From Galbibacter orientalis DSM 19592 (GTDB lineage Bacteria > Bacteroidota > Bacteroidia > Flavobacteriales > Flavobacteriaceae), in the NCBI RefSeq assembly GCF_000260115.1, contig NZ_JH651379.1:1988501-2052500 (forward strand): DNA of 64,000 bases, written 5' to 3'. The notes under the pieces are model-generated. The model did not search any database, was not told the origin of the DNA, and saw nothing but the letters and a program-made list of their open reading frames with translations. Shown piece after piece: positions 54,059 to 62,974 of the stretch. Each line of letters begins with the position of its first letter. The stretch's first letter is position 1. A program made the translations under genes and the position numbers.

Positions 54059-55252
54059 TTATTGTGGATGTTCCATTTTATTTTTGGTTTTGGGAACAAA
54101 AAACAACATAAACAGAAATACTAAGATACTCATTATTGCGGTAAGCAGAAAGGTAACCGATGCGCCGTAAAATGTCCATAACAACCCGGCAAACGCACTG
54201 GCAACCATCAATGCGATACTTTGCAGGGCTACAAATAGCCCCATTGCCGTGCCCACTTCTTCATTTTTGACCAGGCTGGCCACCCACGCTTTTGAGATGC
54301 CTTCGGTGGCTGCCATATAAATTCCATAAATCCCGAAAAGAACATAAAAAAGGGTATTGTTTCCCGCTTCTGCCATTCCGAAGTAAATGCCCGAAAAAAG
54401 GATCAGTCCAAAAAGGAAAATCTTTTTTATACCGATATGGTCTGCCAATAATCCAAGCGGAAATGCGGCAACGGCATAGATGAAGTTATAAAAGATATAA
54501 ACTGTGAGGACATTGTTTTCGCTTCCCGTGGCTTCGTTCACTTTTAGCAATAACAACATATCCGAACTATTGAAAAGTGCAAAAGCAATAAGGCCCACAA
54601 TTAACCTTTTGTATGTGGGGCTTGCAATTTTCCAATACTTAAAAAATGAAAAGAACCCCGGGGAACTTATTTGCTTTTTTGTTGGCAATGGTTTCTCCTT
54701 TATAAAATAGGTAATGCCTACCGAAATAATCCCCGGCACAAAAGCAATATAAAAAAGCCACCTAAGTTGGCCCGGATAAAAATATAAAAACAGTAGTGCA
54801 AGTGCAGGGCCGAATACCGCGCCCAAGGTGTCCCAGCCTCTATGAAAACTGAATACCTGCCCTTTGGTCTTTAACGTGGCCTCTCCTGAAAGCAGCGCAT
54901 CCCTTGGTGCGGTACGAAAACCTTTCCCAAGACGGTCAATAGTCCTTGAAAAAAATATCCAAATCGGATAAATGAAAACGGCCATCATCGGTTTGGAAAG
55001 TGCGCTCAAAAGATAGCCCACCCGTACAAAGGGCATCCGTTTTCCAACTCTGTCGCTCCAGTTTCCAAAGTAGCCTTTGCTAAGTCCTGCGGTCGCTTCG
55101 GCAAGTCCTTCCAGAACACCTATTAAAAATATGGAAAACCCAATGTTTTGAAGGTAAACCGGAATAATGGGATACAGTATTTCGCTTGCGATATCGGCAA
55201 ACATACTTACCAATGAAAGTATCCAGACCAGACGGGTTATATTTTTAAACAT
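54059..55252 (-). CDS. MFS transporter
   Basis: A 397-residue protein with about 12 transmembrane helices. GLSKGYFGNWSDRVGKRMPFVRVGYLLSAL (about 56-85) is the loop 2-3 motif G-x3-D-R-x-G-[RK]-[RK], and PLGLLADHIGIKKIFLFGLILFSG is the equivalent in the second half. PVYLQNIGFSIFLIGVLEGLAEATAG suits drug- or metabolite-export families. Substrate is unknown; the neighbourhood suggests a role during fluoride stress, for instance efflux of a metabolite that builds up. Its start overlaps the end of the PAP2 gene by 8 bp, so the two are coupled. Confidence 0.9.
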   Translation of the reverse strand: MFKNITRLVWILSLVSMFADIASEILYPIIPVYLQNIGFSIFLIGVLEGLAEATAGLSKGYFGNWSDRVGKRMPFVRVGYLLSALSKPMMAVFIYPIWIFFSRTIDRLGKGFRTAPRDALLSGEATLKTKGQVFSFHRGWDTLGAVFGPALALLFLYFYPGQLRWLFYIAFVPGIISVGITYFIKEKPLPTKKQISSPGFFSFFKYWKIASPTYKRLIVGLIAFALFNSSDMLLLLKVNEATGSENNVLTVYIFYNFIYAVAAFPLGLLADHIGIKKIFLFGLILFSGIYFGMAEAGNNTLFYVLFGIYGIYMAATEGISKAWVASLVKNEEVGTAMGLFVALQSIALMVASAFAGLLWTFYGASVTFLLTAIMSILVFLFMLFFVPKTKNKMEHPQ

Positions 55253-55835
55253 TAAAAGGTTGTTTTGCGGTTTTTTTTATATAGAAAAAATACAATTTGC
55301 TTATTGAATAGCCTAAACCTATTCCTAACAATGCGGCTACTATTACATCCCCCGGATAGTGAACGCCATTATAAATCCGACTGTAGGAAACCAGAAGTGC
55401 CCAAAAGCCCAATATCCATTTCAACCAGTTGAATTTTTTTGGTAAAATAAAAAATAAAAATGAAGCAAGGGCAAAAGCGTTGGCCGCGTGGGACGACACA
55501 AACCCATATTGACCTCCCGGCCCGGCTTTGCTCAAATGGATTAATCCTTCCAATGCCGGATTATGAGATGGCCGCAAGCGTTTTACCATATGCTTTATAA
55601 GGTGCGAGGCTATCTGATCTGCCAAAGTAATAAGAATCCCAATGGAAATGAAAATCGGGATACTCCATTTTTTGTAATGCCATATCAAAAGAGCTGCGAT
55701 AGCAATGTAAAAGGGTACCCAAAACAGTTTATCACTTGCCCAATACATAATCGGATCAAAAAAAGCTTTGTGCTTTCCGTTAAGGTAAAGGAAAAGCTTA
55801 GTGTCAAGTGAGCTGAATTTTTCTATCATTATCAA
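55245..55835 (-). CDS. PAP2-family membrane phosphatase
   Basis: A 196-residue membrane protein with five or six helices. The three PAP2 motifs are all visible: KHMVKRLRPSHNP (K-x6-R-P, about 89-101), VSSHAANAF (S-H, about 123-131) and SYSRIYNGVHYPGDV (S-R-x5-H-x3-D, about 150-164). These enzymes dephosphorylate lipid phosphates, undecaprenyl pyrophosphate or similar. In a fluoride operon it may be another phosphoryl-transfer enzyme supplied in extra copies, but that is a guess. It overlaps the MFS gene. Confidence 0.92.
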   Translation of the reverse strand: MIMIEKFSSLDTKLFLYLNGKHKAFFDPIMYWASDKLFWVPFYIAIAALLIWHYKKWSIPIFISIGILITLADQIASHLIKHMVKRLRPSHNPALEGLIHLSKAGPGGQYGFVSSHAANAFALASFLFFILPKKFNWLKWILGFWALLVSYSRIYNGVHYPGDVIVAALLGIGLGYSISKLYFFYIKKTAKQPFNV

Positions 55836-55903
55836 CTATTTTTGGGTGGTTGCCATAATTTTTCTTAGATCGTATATTGATAAAGCTTGACCTATTCAAT
55901 TCT

Positions 55904-56248
55904 TTATTTTTTCAATTCAATTTCACTTTTTACCACTACGATTTTTGTTTCCTCAAGCAATAGCTTTTGATGTTGTAAGAATTCATTGATTTTTTCTTCT
56001 GTATCTGTGAGTTCTACCACGTGTGGATGTTTATAATGCCTTGTTTCACTAATTCCCCAGTGAATTTTTCCTTTTTCAAAATACCCTTTGCTCACGTTAA
56101 AATTCAACGCCTGATCTAAATCAAAAGCTTTGGCTTTTTTTATCAATTCTGAAGCAAAATCCCCGGCCTTCAACCTGTTCCAAAAAGAAAGGTTTTTGAT
56201 TTTTTGACCGTATTCAAAGTAAATCCTGATGGTTATATGGTTTTTCAT
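55904..56248 (-). CDS. DUF190 protein linked to CLC-F antiporter
   Basis: A 114-residue small alpha/beta protein with features of DUF190: KNHITIRIYFEYGQKI at the N-terminus, LKAGDFASELIKKAKAF, GYFEKGKIHWGI and PHVVELTDTEEKINEFLQ. DUF190 proteins have a GlnB/CutA-like ferredoxin fold and often sit next to crcB/fluC genes. The overlap ATGA with the clc gene (56245-56248) suggests a direct functional tie, perhaps a regulatory subunit of the fluoride exporter. The fold is known; the role is inferred. Confidence 0.78.
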   Translation of the reverse strand: MKNHITIRIYFEYGQKIKNLSFWNRLKAGDFASELIKKAKAFDLDQALNFNVSKGYFEKGKIHWGISETRHYKHPHVVELTDTEEKINEFLQHQKLLLEETKIVVVKSEIELKK

Positions 56249-57558
56249 TTATTATTGTTTTTATTTCGTCTATGTTTAATTTCAGCTAATTGAAGGCCTT
56301 TTTCGCGGGTATATACCGGATGCTTGGGGCTTCCTATAATTTGGGAGGAATAAACCCCGGAGTGGCCGGAGAATAAATAAGCAGTACTACAAGCTAACGC
56401 TATAAAGACACCTGATTCTATTCCGAAAAGTTCTATTCCCATTACCGTACAGGCAATAGGTGTATTGGTTGCCCCGGCAAAAACGGCCACAAATCCCATA
56501 CCTGCCAACAAACCCATTGGCAAAGGAATAAACCAAATCAAAACGTTGCCCAATGTAGCCCCGATATAGAACAAAGGGGTTACTTCACCTCCCTTAAAGC
56601 CTGCGCCAAGGGTAAACGAGGTGAATAAAACTTTTAATAAAAAATCATAAGAATTGAGATGAATATTAAAAGAATCGACAATAGTTGGAATGCCAAGCCC
56701 TATATATTTGGTGGTTCCCATAAAATAAATAGCGATTGCCAAAATAACCCCACCAATTACCGGTCGTAAAGGCGGATAATTGATATATTTTTTAAACAAA
56801 TCTCCCCAAAAATGGGTCGATTTGGAAAACAGCATCCCTACCAGTCCAAAAATAATCCCTGCCAATAATGCCCATAACAAATTTGCCGGGTTCATATTAG
56901 CTACTTCGGTTATATGATATTGGGTATGGGAAACGCCCCAAATCCTGCAAAAATAATCAGCAAAAACAGCCGCCATAAAACTTGGGATAATAGCATCCAA
57001 TCTTATACGCCCCAATACCAAAACTTCAAGGGCAAAGATCCCCCCGGCCAAGGGTGTTCCAAACACCGAAGCAAAACCGGCACTTATCCCGGCAATCAAC
57101 ACAATTTTACGGTTTCGTCTTGAAAGTTTGAACAGCTTCGTAAACCTGTCGGCCACTGCGCCACCTACCTGAACTGCCGTTCCTTCACGTCCTGCCGACC
57201 CCCCGAAGAAATGGGTGAGAACAGTTCCGAACAATACCAAAGGTGCCATCCGGAAAGGAATGATCTTTTTTGGGGAGTGAAATTCCTCCAACAATAAATT
57301 ATTGCCCTTAACAACGCTGTTACCATATAAATGATAGGATAGCCCGATTATAAAACCACCTACGGGCAATAAGGCAATAATCCATAAATGGGATTCCCGC
57401 CAAGCCGTTGCCCATTCCAGGCTTAAAAGAAAAAACGCAGAAATACTTCCGGCAATGGCACCTATTAACAAGCAGATCAAGATCCACTTTAAAAGGTATA
57501 GCAGGGAGGGTATTTGTTCTATTGAGGCTAAAGATTCTTTAATTTTTTTCAGATTCAT
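56245..57558 (-). CDS. CLC-F type fluoride/proton antiporter
   Basis: A 437-residue CLC protein. The selectivity region reads KGNNLLLEEFH (about 84-94) where chloride-type CLCs have GSGIP; a GN...-type loop is characteristic of fluoride-specific CLC-F proteins. GGSAGREGTAVQVGG (about 119-133) carries the gating Glu (E125) in a GREGT rather than GREGP motif, again as in CLC-F. KGGEVTPLFYIGATLG and GFVAVFAGATNTPIACTVMGIELFG complete the fold. It exchanges cytosolic fluoride for external protons and works alongside the FluC channel in this operon. Confidence 0.92.
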   Translation of the reverse strand: MNLKKIKESLASIEQIPSLLYLLKWILICLLIGAIAGSISAFFLLSLEWATAWRESHLWIIALLPVGGFIIGLSYHLYGNSVVKGNNLLLEEFHSPKKIIPFRMAPLVLFGTVLTHFFGGSAGREGTAVQVGGAVADRFTKLFKLSRRNRKIVLIAGISAGFASVFGTPLAGGIFALEVLVLGRIRLDAIIPSFMAAVFADYFCRIWGVSHTQYHITEVANMNPANLLWALLAGIIFGLVGMLFSKSTHFWGDLFKKYINYPPLRPVIGGVILAIAIYFMGTTKYIGLGIPTIVDSFNIHLNSYDFLLKVLFTSFTLGAGFKGGEVTPLFYIGATLGNVLIWFIPLPMGLLAGMGFVAVFAGATNTPIACTVMGIELFGIESGVFIALACSTAYLFSGHSGVYSSQIIGSPKHPVYTREKGLQLAEIKHRRNKNNNK

Positions 57559-57567
57559 ACGGCCTAA

Positions 57568-58848
57568 TTAATTATTTTTAAAGGCTTTTATCCCCGTAAA
57601 CACAGCTTCTTTGCCCAATTCCTGTTCTATCCTGATGAGTTGATTGAACTTTGCAATGCGCTCGCCACGGCTACCGCTTCCCGTTTTTATTTTTCCGGCT
57701 GCCGTTGCCACGGCCAAATCTGCGATAAAAGTATCCTCGGTCTTCCCGCTTCGGTGGGAAATGAAAAAACCGTATTTGTTCTTCTTTGCCAATGCTATTG
57801 TTTCTAAGGTTTCGGTAACTGTACCTATTTGGTTCAACTTGATGAGAATGGAATTACAGGCGTTTTTATCGATGGCTTCCTGTAACAGTCTTTTGTTGGT
57901 ACACAGCAGATCGTCCCCGATCAATTCGATCTTGCTCCCCAGTTCATTTGTGAGGGTCCGCCATCCTTCCCAGTCGTTTTCCGCCATTCCATCTTCCAAC
58001 GAAATAATGGGATATTGATCTACCCAGCTTTTCCAAAGATCAATGAGCTGGTCGCTTGAATATTTTTTTTGAGTGCTTTTAAATAAAACATAGTTCCCAT
58101 CCTGCCATAGTTCGCTCGCTGCGGGATCCAAGCAAATGGAAATATCGATGCCCGGTTTATAGCCCGCTTTTTCAATGGCTTCAAGGATTACTTCAATCGC
58201 TTCTTCATTAGATTTTAAATTAGGTGCAAACCCGCCTTCATCGCCAACTCCGGTAAAGTAATTTTTATTTTTCAGGATACTTTTCAAGGCGTGGAAAGTT
58301 TCTTCTCCCATTCGGATAGCTTCATAAAAAGCGGGGGCGTTATGGGGGGCAATCATAAATTCCTGAAAATCCACATTGTTATCGGCGTGAGCCCCGCCAT
58401 TTATCACGTTCATACAGGGCACCGGCATTGTGAATTTTCCATCGGTATTCAAATAACGGTATAAAGGCTCTTTCGAAAATGCTGCTGCCGCTCTGGCAAA
58501 TGCCATAGAAACGGGCAGTATGGCATTGGCGCCAAGATTTGATTTGTTGGGGGTGCCGTCCAGTTCCATTAGAAAATTGTCCAACTCCTGTTGGTTATCG
58601 AACACTTTATTGGAAAGGGCCGGTGCGATAATTTGGTTAACGTTGTTTACCGCCTTTAATACCCCTTTGCCATTGTATCGCGTTTTGTCCCCGTCCCGGA
58701 GTTCAACAGCTTCCTTTTCCCCGGTACTTGCACCGGAAGGGCAGATGGCACGGCCAAAAAATCCTTTTTCTAAAGTAACTTCTGCTTCCACAGTTGGATT
58801 TCCACGGGAGTCCAAAACTTCCCTTGCAATAAGTTTTTGAATTTTCAT
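57568..58848 (-). CDS. eno: Enolase
   Basis: A 426-residue enolase from the ATG at 58848 ([24 protein letters not shown]), the canonical N-terminus. A longer frame upstream runs through the pyrophosphatase gene and is rejected. [71 protein letters not shown] and [36 protein letters not shown] hold the Mg-binding Asp/Glu residues and catalytic Lys. Enolase is a classic target of fluoride plus phosphate. A copy inside a fluoride operon points to extra or tolerant enzyme rather than the main glycolytic gene. It starts 4 bp after the ppa stop. Confidence 0.96.
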   Translation of the reverse strand: MKIQKLIAREVLDSRGNPTVEAEVTLEKGFFGRAICPSGASTGEKEAVELRDGDKTRYNGKGVLKAVNNVNQIIAPALSNKVFDNQQELDNFLMELDGTPNKSNLGANAILPVSMAFARAAAAFSKEPLYRYLNTDGKFTMPVPCMNVINGGAHADNNVDFQEFMIAPHNAPAFYEAIRMGEETFHALKSILKNKNYFTGVGDEGGFAPNLKSNEEAIEVILEAIEKAGYKPGIDISICLDPAASELWQDGNYVLFKSTQKKYSSDQLIDLWKSWVDQYPIISLEDGMAENDWEGWRTLTNELGSKIELIGDDLLCTNKRLLQEAIDKNACNSILIKLNQIGTVTETLETIALAKKNKYGFFISHRSGKTEDTFIADLAVATAAGKIKTGSGSRGERIAKFNQLIRIEQELGKEAVFTGIKAFKNN

Positions 58849-58852
58849 AATT

Positions 58853-59398
58853 TTAGTTTTTAAATTCTTTTTGATAGTCTGTAATTGCTTGTTGAATAAT
58901 TTCTTTCGCCATTGCCGCATTTTGAAATTCTTCCACCCGGACAGTTTTATTTTCCAGCTTTTTGTAATCCTCAAAAAAGTTTTTGAGCTCCAGGGCAAAG
59001 TGTTTGGGCAGTTCTGAAACATCGTTGATATGGTTTACGCTCATATCATTTTTCGCGACCGCGATTATTTTATCGTCGGCTTCGTCATTATCTATCATCC
59101 GCATTACCCCGATTACTTTGGCCTCCAAAATACAGAGCGGTTGCACATCGATTTGCGAAAGCACCAATATATCTAGAGGGTCGTGGTCCTCTCCTAAAGT
59201 TTGGGGGATAAACCCATAATTTTCGGGATAATTGACCGAAGAAAACAGCACCCGGTCCAACCGGAGCATCCCGGTTTCCTTATCCAGTTCATATTTAGCC
59301 TTACTTCCCTTGGGGATTTCAATAATGGCCTGAACCATTTCAGGTTGTTCGTTTCCGATGGGCACGTGGTGCCAAGGATTAAAGTTTTTCATATTCAT
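58853..59398 (-). CDS. ppa: Family I inorganic pyrophosphatase
   Basis: A 181-residue soluble pyrophosphatase from the ATG at 59398, whose first bases overlap the fluC stop (ATGA); a longer frame reading back through fluC is rejected. The signature [10 protein letters not shown] contains the metal-binding Asp residues. [42 protein letters not shown] and [20 protein letters not shown] are typical. The enzyme hydrolyses pyrophosphate using Mg. Family I enzymes are strongly inhibited by fluoride, so the placement is meaningful. Translational coupling with fluC is evident. Confidence 0.95.
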   Translation of the reverse strand: MNMKNFNPWHHVPIGNEQPEMVQAIIEIPKGSKAKYELDKETGMLRLDRVLFSSVNYPENYGFIPQTLGEDHDPLDILVLSQIDVQPLCILEAKVIGVMRMIDNDEADDKIIAVAKNDMSVNHINDVSELPKHFALELKNFFEDYKKLENKTVRVEEFQNAAMAKEIIQQAITDYQKEFKN

Positions 59399-59769
59399 AT
59401 TTTTGTTAAAGTTATTCCCCCAAATACAGCTAATAAGCCAAGCGTGAAACTGCTTATTGCGTAGATGGCAAAAGTGAGGTAGTTGGAATTCTGAAGTAAA
59501 ATTGTGTTTTCTAAAGTAAAGGATGAAAATGTGGTGAAGCCCCCGCAAAAACCGGTTGTAAGAAAAAGCCGCAGTTCCGGCGTGAGCCATTCAAAGCGTT
59601 GCCCAAGGCCAAAAATCACCCCGATCAACAAACAGCCCAATATGTTTGCCGCAAATGTTCCGTAAGGAAATGCAGAGGGGAAGTGTTTGGTCAACCATAT
59701 TGCCGTGAGATACCTTGCAATACTGCCCAAAAAACCCCCAGTGCCCACCAATAAAAAAATCCTACCCAT
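59395..59769 (-). CDS. crcB: Fluoride channel FluC (CrcB)
   Basis: A 124-residue four-helix membrane protein of the usual length. The motifs [13 protein letters not shown] (about 8-20), [16 protein letters not shown] (about 35-50, conserved Asn) and [17 protein letters not shown] (about 71-87, pore Phe and Thr/Ser track, sodium-site Gly) are diagnostic. It works as a dual-topology dimer letting fluoride leave the cell. It is the first gene of the operon, about 20 nt behind the fluoride riboswitch. Confidence 0.96.
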   Translation of the reverse strand: MGRIFLLVGTGGFLGSIARYLTAIWLTKHFPSAFPYGTFAANILGCLLIGVIFGLGQRFEWLTPELRLFLTTGFCGGFTTFSSFTLENTILLQNSNYLTFAIYAISSFTLGLLAVFGGITLTKI

Positions 59770-59789
59770 AACCGTTTTAGATTAAATTG

Positions 59790-59838
59790 AGTAGGAGTCA
59801 TTAGCTTTTTGGGCGGTTTTGGCGAACTCCATCGCCTT
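59790..59838 (-). promoter_or_regulatory. Fluoride riboswitch (crcB motif)
   Basis: On the minus strand it reads AAGGCGATGGAGTTCGCC, then AAAACCGCCC, then AAAAAGCTAATGACTCCTAC. This is the crcB consensus: GGCGATGG hairpin GGCG/CGCC with a pseudoknot-capable ATGG and loop, an AAACCGCC segment, and the invariant CTAATGACTCCTAC 3' part. It ends about 20 nt before the crcB start, so binding of fluoride most likely controls translation initiation or an overlapping termination step. Fluoride should turn the operon on. Confidence 0.95.
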
Positions 59839-60306
59839 TGTATGTTAAGTGTGCGAATTTAAGATTATTATTTGAAAATGCTTATTTTATTTCCAATTTC
59901 TGAAACGAATAACATTATTCTTGACCTGCTGATTGTTCAACAGTATTCTCGGCCAAAATGATTGACCCAAAAAATTTCGTTTTTAAAAAAGATAAGTAAA
60001 AAAAAACCACCTAGTTAAGACTGTTGAAATCCAGTAAGTTGATCAATTTATGTTTTAAAAATATTATTCTATGACCGTTTTAAAACTTACTTATATTAGT
60101 CCCTGTACGGCCTTAATTTTTAAATGGATCAGTAGCCGCCTTCCGATGAGTTTTTTATTAAAAGAAGAAAATTGCTGTATGTGATCAAAATCTATTTGTT
60201 ACCGTGTCTTCCCAAAGAAAATGATTATACTATTCCCCGTTATTTATTTTCTTTAAAATCCCTTTAGAATTTTATATTACTTTTATTTTTTAATTATTAA
60301 CAACAA
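59839..60306. other. Divergent intergenic region between the fluoride operon and the two-component system
   Basis: No gene is seen in this 468-bp AT-rich gap. It must hold the promoter for the riboswitch transcript (minus; a TAAATTCG sequence at 59854-59861 could serve as a -7 box) and that of the response regulator gene (plus). Short runs such as TAAAAAAAAACC near 59997 stand out, but no structured RNA beyond the riboswitch was recognised. Confidence 0.5.
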
Positions 60307-60981
60307 ATGAAATATTTAATTGCCGAAGACGAGAAAGATTTACAAATTTCCATCGCTAAATATTTAAGCAGTGATGCAAATATTTGTGAAACCGCATCAG
60401 ATTATCTTGAGGCTTCTGAAAAATTAGAATTATATGAGTATGATCTTGTGATACTCGATATCAACCTGGTAACGGGAAGTGGTCTTGTCTTGCTCAAAAA
60501 ACTTAAAAAGCAACATAAAAAATGCGGGGTTATTATCATATCGGCAAATAGTTCCCTGGACAATAAACTGGAAGGGCTCGATCTGGGTGCTGATGATTAT
60601 ATCACTAAACCCTTTCATCTTGCAGAACTAAATTCTCGTATCAAAGCGGTACTCAGAAGAGGACAGTTTGGTGGAAATGATACCATTACATTTAAAGAGA
60701 TACGACTTGATACGTTGGCACGTAGTGCTTATGTAAACGATAAACCAATCACACTCACACGGAAGGAATATGACCTTCTGTTGTTTTTTATCATTAACCA
60801 AGGCCGAGTGCTTTCCAAGGCCATTATTGCAGAACATTTATGGGGTGATGATAGTGACTTACTTGACAATTTTGATTTTATTTATGTACACATTAATAAT
60901 CTAAGGAAAAAGCTCACAAAAGAAGGGGCTAAATATATACAGACCGCCTACGGTAGCGGTTATAAATTTATAGCAGATTAG
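60307..60981 (+). CDS. OmpR-family response regulator
   Basis: A 224-residue regulator. The receiver domain (1-115) has the acidic pair ED (7-8), phospho-acceptor D51 in LVILDINLVTGSG, Ser79 in IIISAN and Lys101 in ITKPF. A Trans_reg_C winged helix follows (about 128-222: IRLDTLARSAYVNDKPITLTRKEYDLLLFFIINQGRVLSKAIIAEHLWG). It forms a pair with the histidine kinase 28 bp downstream. The only evident target is the PepSY-like gene just after the kinase, a layout typical of CusR/CopR-like or periplasmic stress systems. Confidence 0.95.
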   Translation: MKYLIAEDEKDLQISIAKYLSSDANICETASDYLEASEKLELYEYDLVILDINLVTGSGLVLLKKLKKQHKKCGVIIISANSSLDNKLEGLDLGADDYITKPFHLAELNSRIKAVLRRGQFGGNDTITFKEIRLDTLARSAYVNDKPITLTRKEYDLLLFFIINQGRVLSKAIIAEHLWGDDSDLLDNFDFIYVHINNLRKKLTKEGAKYIQTAYGSGYKFIAD

Positions 60982-61009
60982 TACCAAAAGTAAAAATAAA
61001 ACACCTCTT

Positions 61010-62269
61010 TTGAGAAAGGCATCTAAAACCTTTCTGATTACCAGTGTCATTATTATGACGCTTTCTGGTATTGGTCTTTATTTTTATCTGAAACAATTAT
61101 TACAAAATGAGATAGAAGAAGAGCTCTTTTCAAATAAAGACCGTGTAGAACATTTACTGGAACAAAATCCTAATCTGTTAGGCGTCCCCCCAATAATGAT
61201 GGCCGAAAAAACAGAAAAACCACACAAAAACATTCTCGTAGATACGCTTATCTATGATCCACTTCAAGATGAAATAGAGCTTTTTAGGCAATTATCTGGA
61301 ACAAAAAACATCAATGGACAAGAATATAAGGTCACCGTGCGGTCAATGGTAATCGAATCGGAGGACATTTTATCTACCATTGTGTTTATGTTTTTGATGG
61401 TAATATTCCTTGCTTTTATTTTCTTGTTCTATCTTAACAAATCCCGGAATAAAAAACTTTGGAAGCCTTTTTTTAGTAATCTTGAACGGCTTAAAAAATT
61501 TTCCTTAAAGGCTGATAGCCCATTGACCTTTGAAGATTCTGAAATATTGGAATTTTACGAACTCAATAAAGAGATAAAAATACTGACATCAAAAATCCAG
61601 ACAGATTATCGTAACCTCAAACAATTTACCGAAGATGTCTCTCACGAAATGCAAACACCACTAGCTATTATGCAAGCTAAAATTGATACGGTGATCAATG
61701 ATGCCGAAATAAACGAAGTGCAATTCCATCAATTTTCCTCCCTACAATCTGATATTTCACGTTTAAAGCAGCTTAATAAGAAACTAATTCTTCTTGCTAA
61801 AATTGAAAACGATCAATTCACAGCGAATGAGACAATTTCAATTAATAATATTGTTGAAGAAACGATTGAAAACTTTAAAGAACTCACATCAATCGATATT
61901 CAGCTTAAGGAACAGAATACGATTAATATAATAATGGATCCTTCCCTTGCAACGGTTTTGTGCAACAACCTATTATCTAATGCAGTCAGACACAATCTTA
62001 ATAATGATCGTATACTTATTACTATTTATGATACAAAGCTACAAGTCATAAATAGTGGAAATGAAACTTTAGACCGACCCGATCAGGTTTTTGAACGTTT
62101 TTATAAAGAAAGTAGGCGGAAAGACTCAACTGGATTGGGGCTTTCCATTGTTAAGAAAATTTGCGACTATTACGGGTTTTTGCCTTCATACCGTTTTCGG
62201 GCTTCAACAGAGTTACAGGAAGGACAAGGAAAGCATATATTTCAAATAGATTTCAATCTAAAAATGTAA
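61010..62269 (+). CDS. Sensor histidine kinase
   Basis: A 419-residue membrane kinase starting with TTG at 61010. TM1 is at about 9-27 and TM2 at about 122-142, with a small periplasmic sensor of about 90 residues between them. The dimerisation domain carries phospho-acceptor H212 in EDVSHEMQTPLAIMQ. The catalytic domain shows the N box NNLLSNAVRHN, DQVFERFYKES (F box) and STGLGLSIVKKICDYYG (G2 box). The sensed signal is unknown. It is in one operon with its response regulator, and no HAMP domain is obvious. Confidence 0.93.
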   Translation: MRKASKTFLITSVIIMTLSGIGLYFYLKQLLQNEIEEELFSNKDRVEHLLEQNPNLLGVPPIMMAEKTEKPHKNILVDTLIYDPLQDEIELFRQLSGTKNINGQEYKVTVRSMVIESEDILSTIVFMFLMVIFLAFIFLFYLNKSRNKKLWKPFFSNLERLKKFSLKADSPLTFEDSEILEFYELNKEIKILTSKIQTDYRNLKQFTEDVSHEMQTPLAIMQAKIDTVINDAEINEVQFHQFSSLQSDISRLKQLNKKLILLAKIENDQFTANETISINNIVEETIENFKELTSIDIQLKEQNTINIIMDPSLATVLCNNLLSNAVRHNLNNDRILITIYDTKLQVINSGNETLDRPDQVFERFYKESRRKDSTGLGLSIVKKICDYYGFLPSYRFRASTELQEGQGKHIFQIDFNLKM

Positions 62270-62379
62270 TTATCAGCAATAAGGGGAAAATTGCTACCAA
62301 TAGAATCTCTTTAGAATCCCTTAAAGCCATCTTTAGAATTACAACGTAAGTTTACTCTATAACTAAAAAATATAATACA

Positions 62380-62847
62380 ATGAAAAAAGCAATTTTAGGT
62401 ATAGGCTTGCTATTTTTGGCCATTACCGCAGTAGCATTTACTACGAGAAACCAAGAGAAAGTACCCCAAACCGTAAAGAATGCTTTCGCTAAAAAATTCC
62501 CAACCGCAAAAAAGGTAGATTGGGGAAAAGAATCTAATGATGAATGGGAAGCCGAATTTAAAATGGACAATAGGGAATATTCCGCAAATTTCCTGCAAAA
62601 TGGAACCTGGATGGAAACCGAGCACGAGATTGAAAAATCGGAAGTACCAAACACGGTAATTTCATCCCTTAAATCGAATTTCCCAGGGTATGATATTGAA
62701 AGTGCCGAAATGACCGAAACTACAGACGGCAAGTTCTACGAGTTCGAGATCGAAAAAGGAAATAGCGAAATGGAAGTGGTTATAGACAACAATGGCAAGG
62801 TGGTTAAAAAGTATTCCGAAGAAGATGAGGAAGTTGATGAAGATTAA
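62380..62847 (+). CDS. Secreted PepSY-like (BLIP-fold) protein
   Basis: A 155-residue exported protein with signal peptide (to about residue 20, ITAVAF). Two repeats of the PepSY-like/DUF2874 pattern follow: VPQTVKNAFAKKFPTAKKVDWGKESNDEWEAEF (about 29-61) and VPNTVISSLKSNFPGYDIESAEMTETTDGKFYEFEI (about 88-123). The tail is strongly acidic (EEDEEVDED). Such periplasmic proteins are commonly next to and induced by two-component systems. It may bind a ligand or cation, given the acidic tail. It ends in a clear terminator. Confidence 0.85.
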   Translation: MKKAILGIGLLFLAITAVAFTTRNQEKVPQTVKNAFAKKFPTAKKVDWGKESNDEWEAEFKMDNREYSANFLQNGTWMETEHEIEKSEVPNTVISSLKSNFPGYDIESAEMTETTDGKFYEFEIEKGNSEMEVVIDNNGKVVKKYSEEDEEVDED

Positions 62848-62870
62848 ATTTTTTCTTTGATTAAATTTGT

Positions 62871-62907
62871 AATGTCCAAATCTATACCTGATTTGGACAT
62901 TTTTTTA
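62871..62907 (+). terminator. Rho-independent terminator after the PepSY-like gene
   Basis: A perfect 12-bp stem AATGTCCAAATC / GATTTGGACATT with a 7-nt loop, followed by a run of T residues. It closes the two-component operon. Confidence 0.93.
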
Positions 62908-62974
62908 TAATTTGTTCTTAACCCAATTAACTGTTCTAATACTCCTTCTTCAAGTTTTATATTTGGATAGTAAT

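Noticed and set aside
58849-59022. N-terminal extension of enolase in the open frame
   Set aside because: It runs through the pyrophosphatase gene in another frame; the canonical enolase N-terminus starts at 58848.
59399-59590. N-terminal extension of the pyrophosphatase frame
   Set aside because: It lies inside crcB in another frame; the ATG at 59398 overlapping the crcB stop gives the normal protein.
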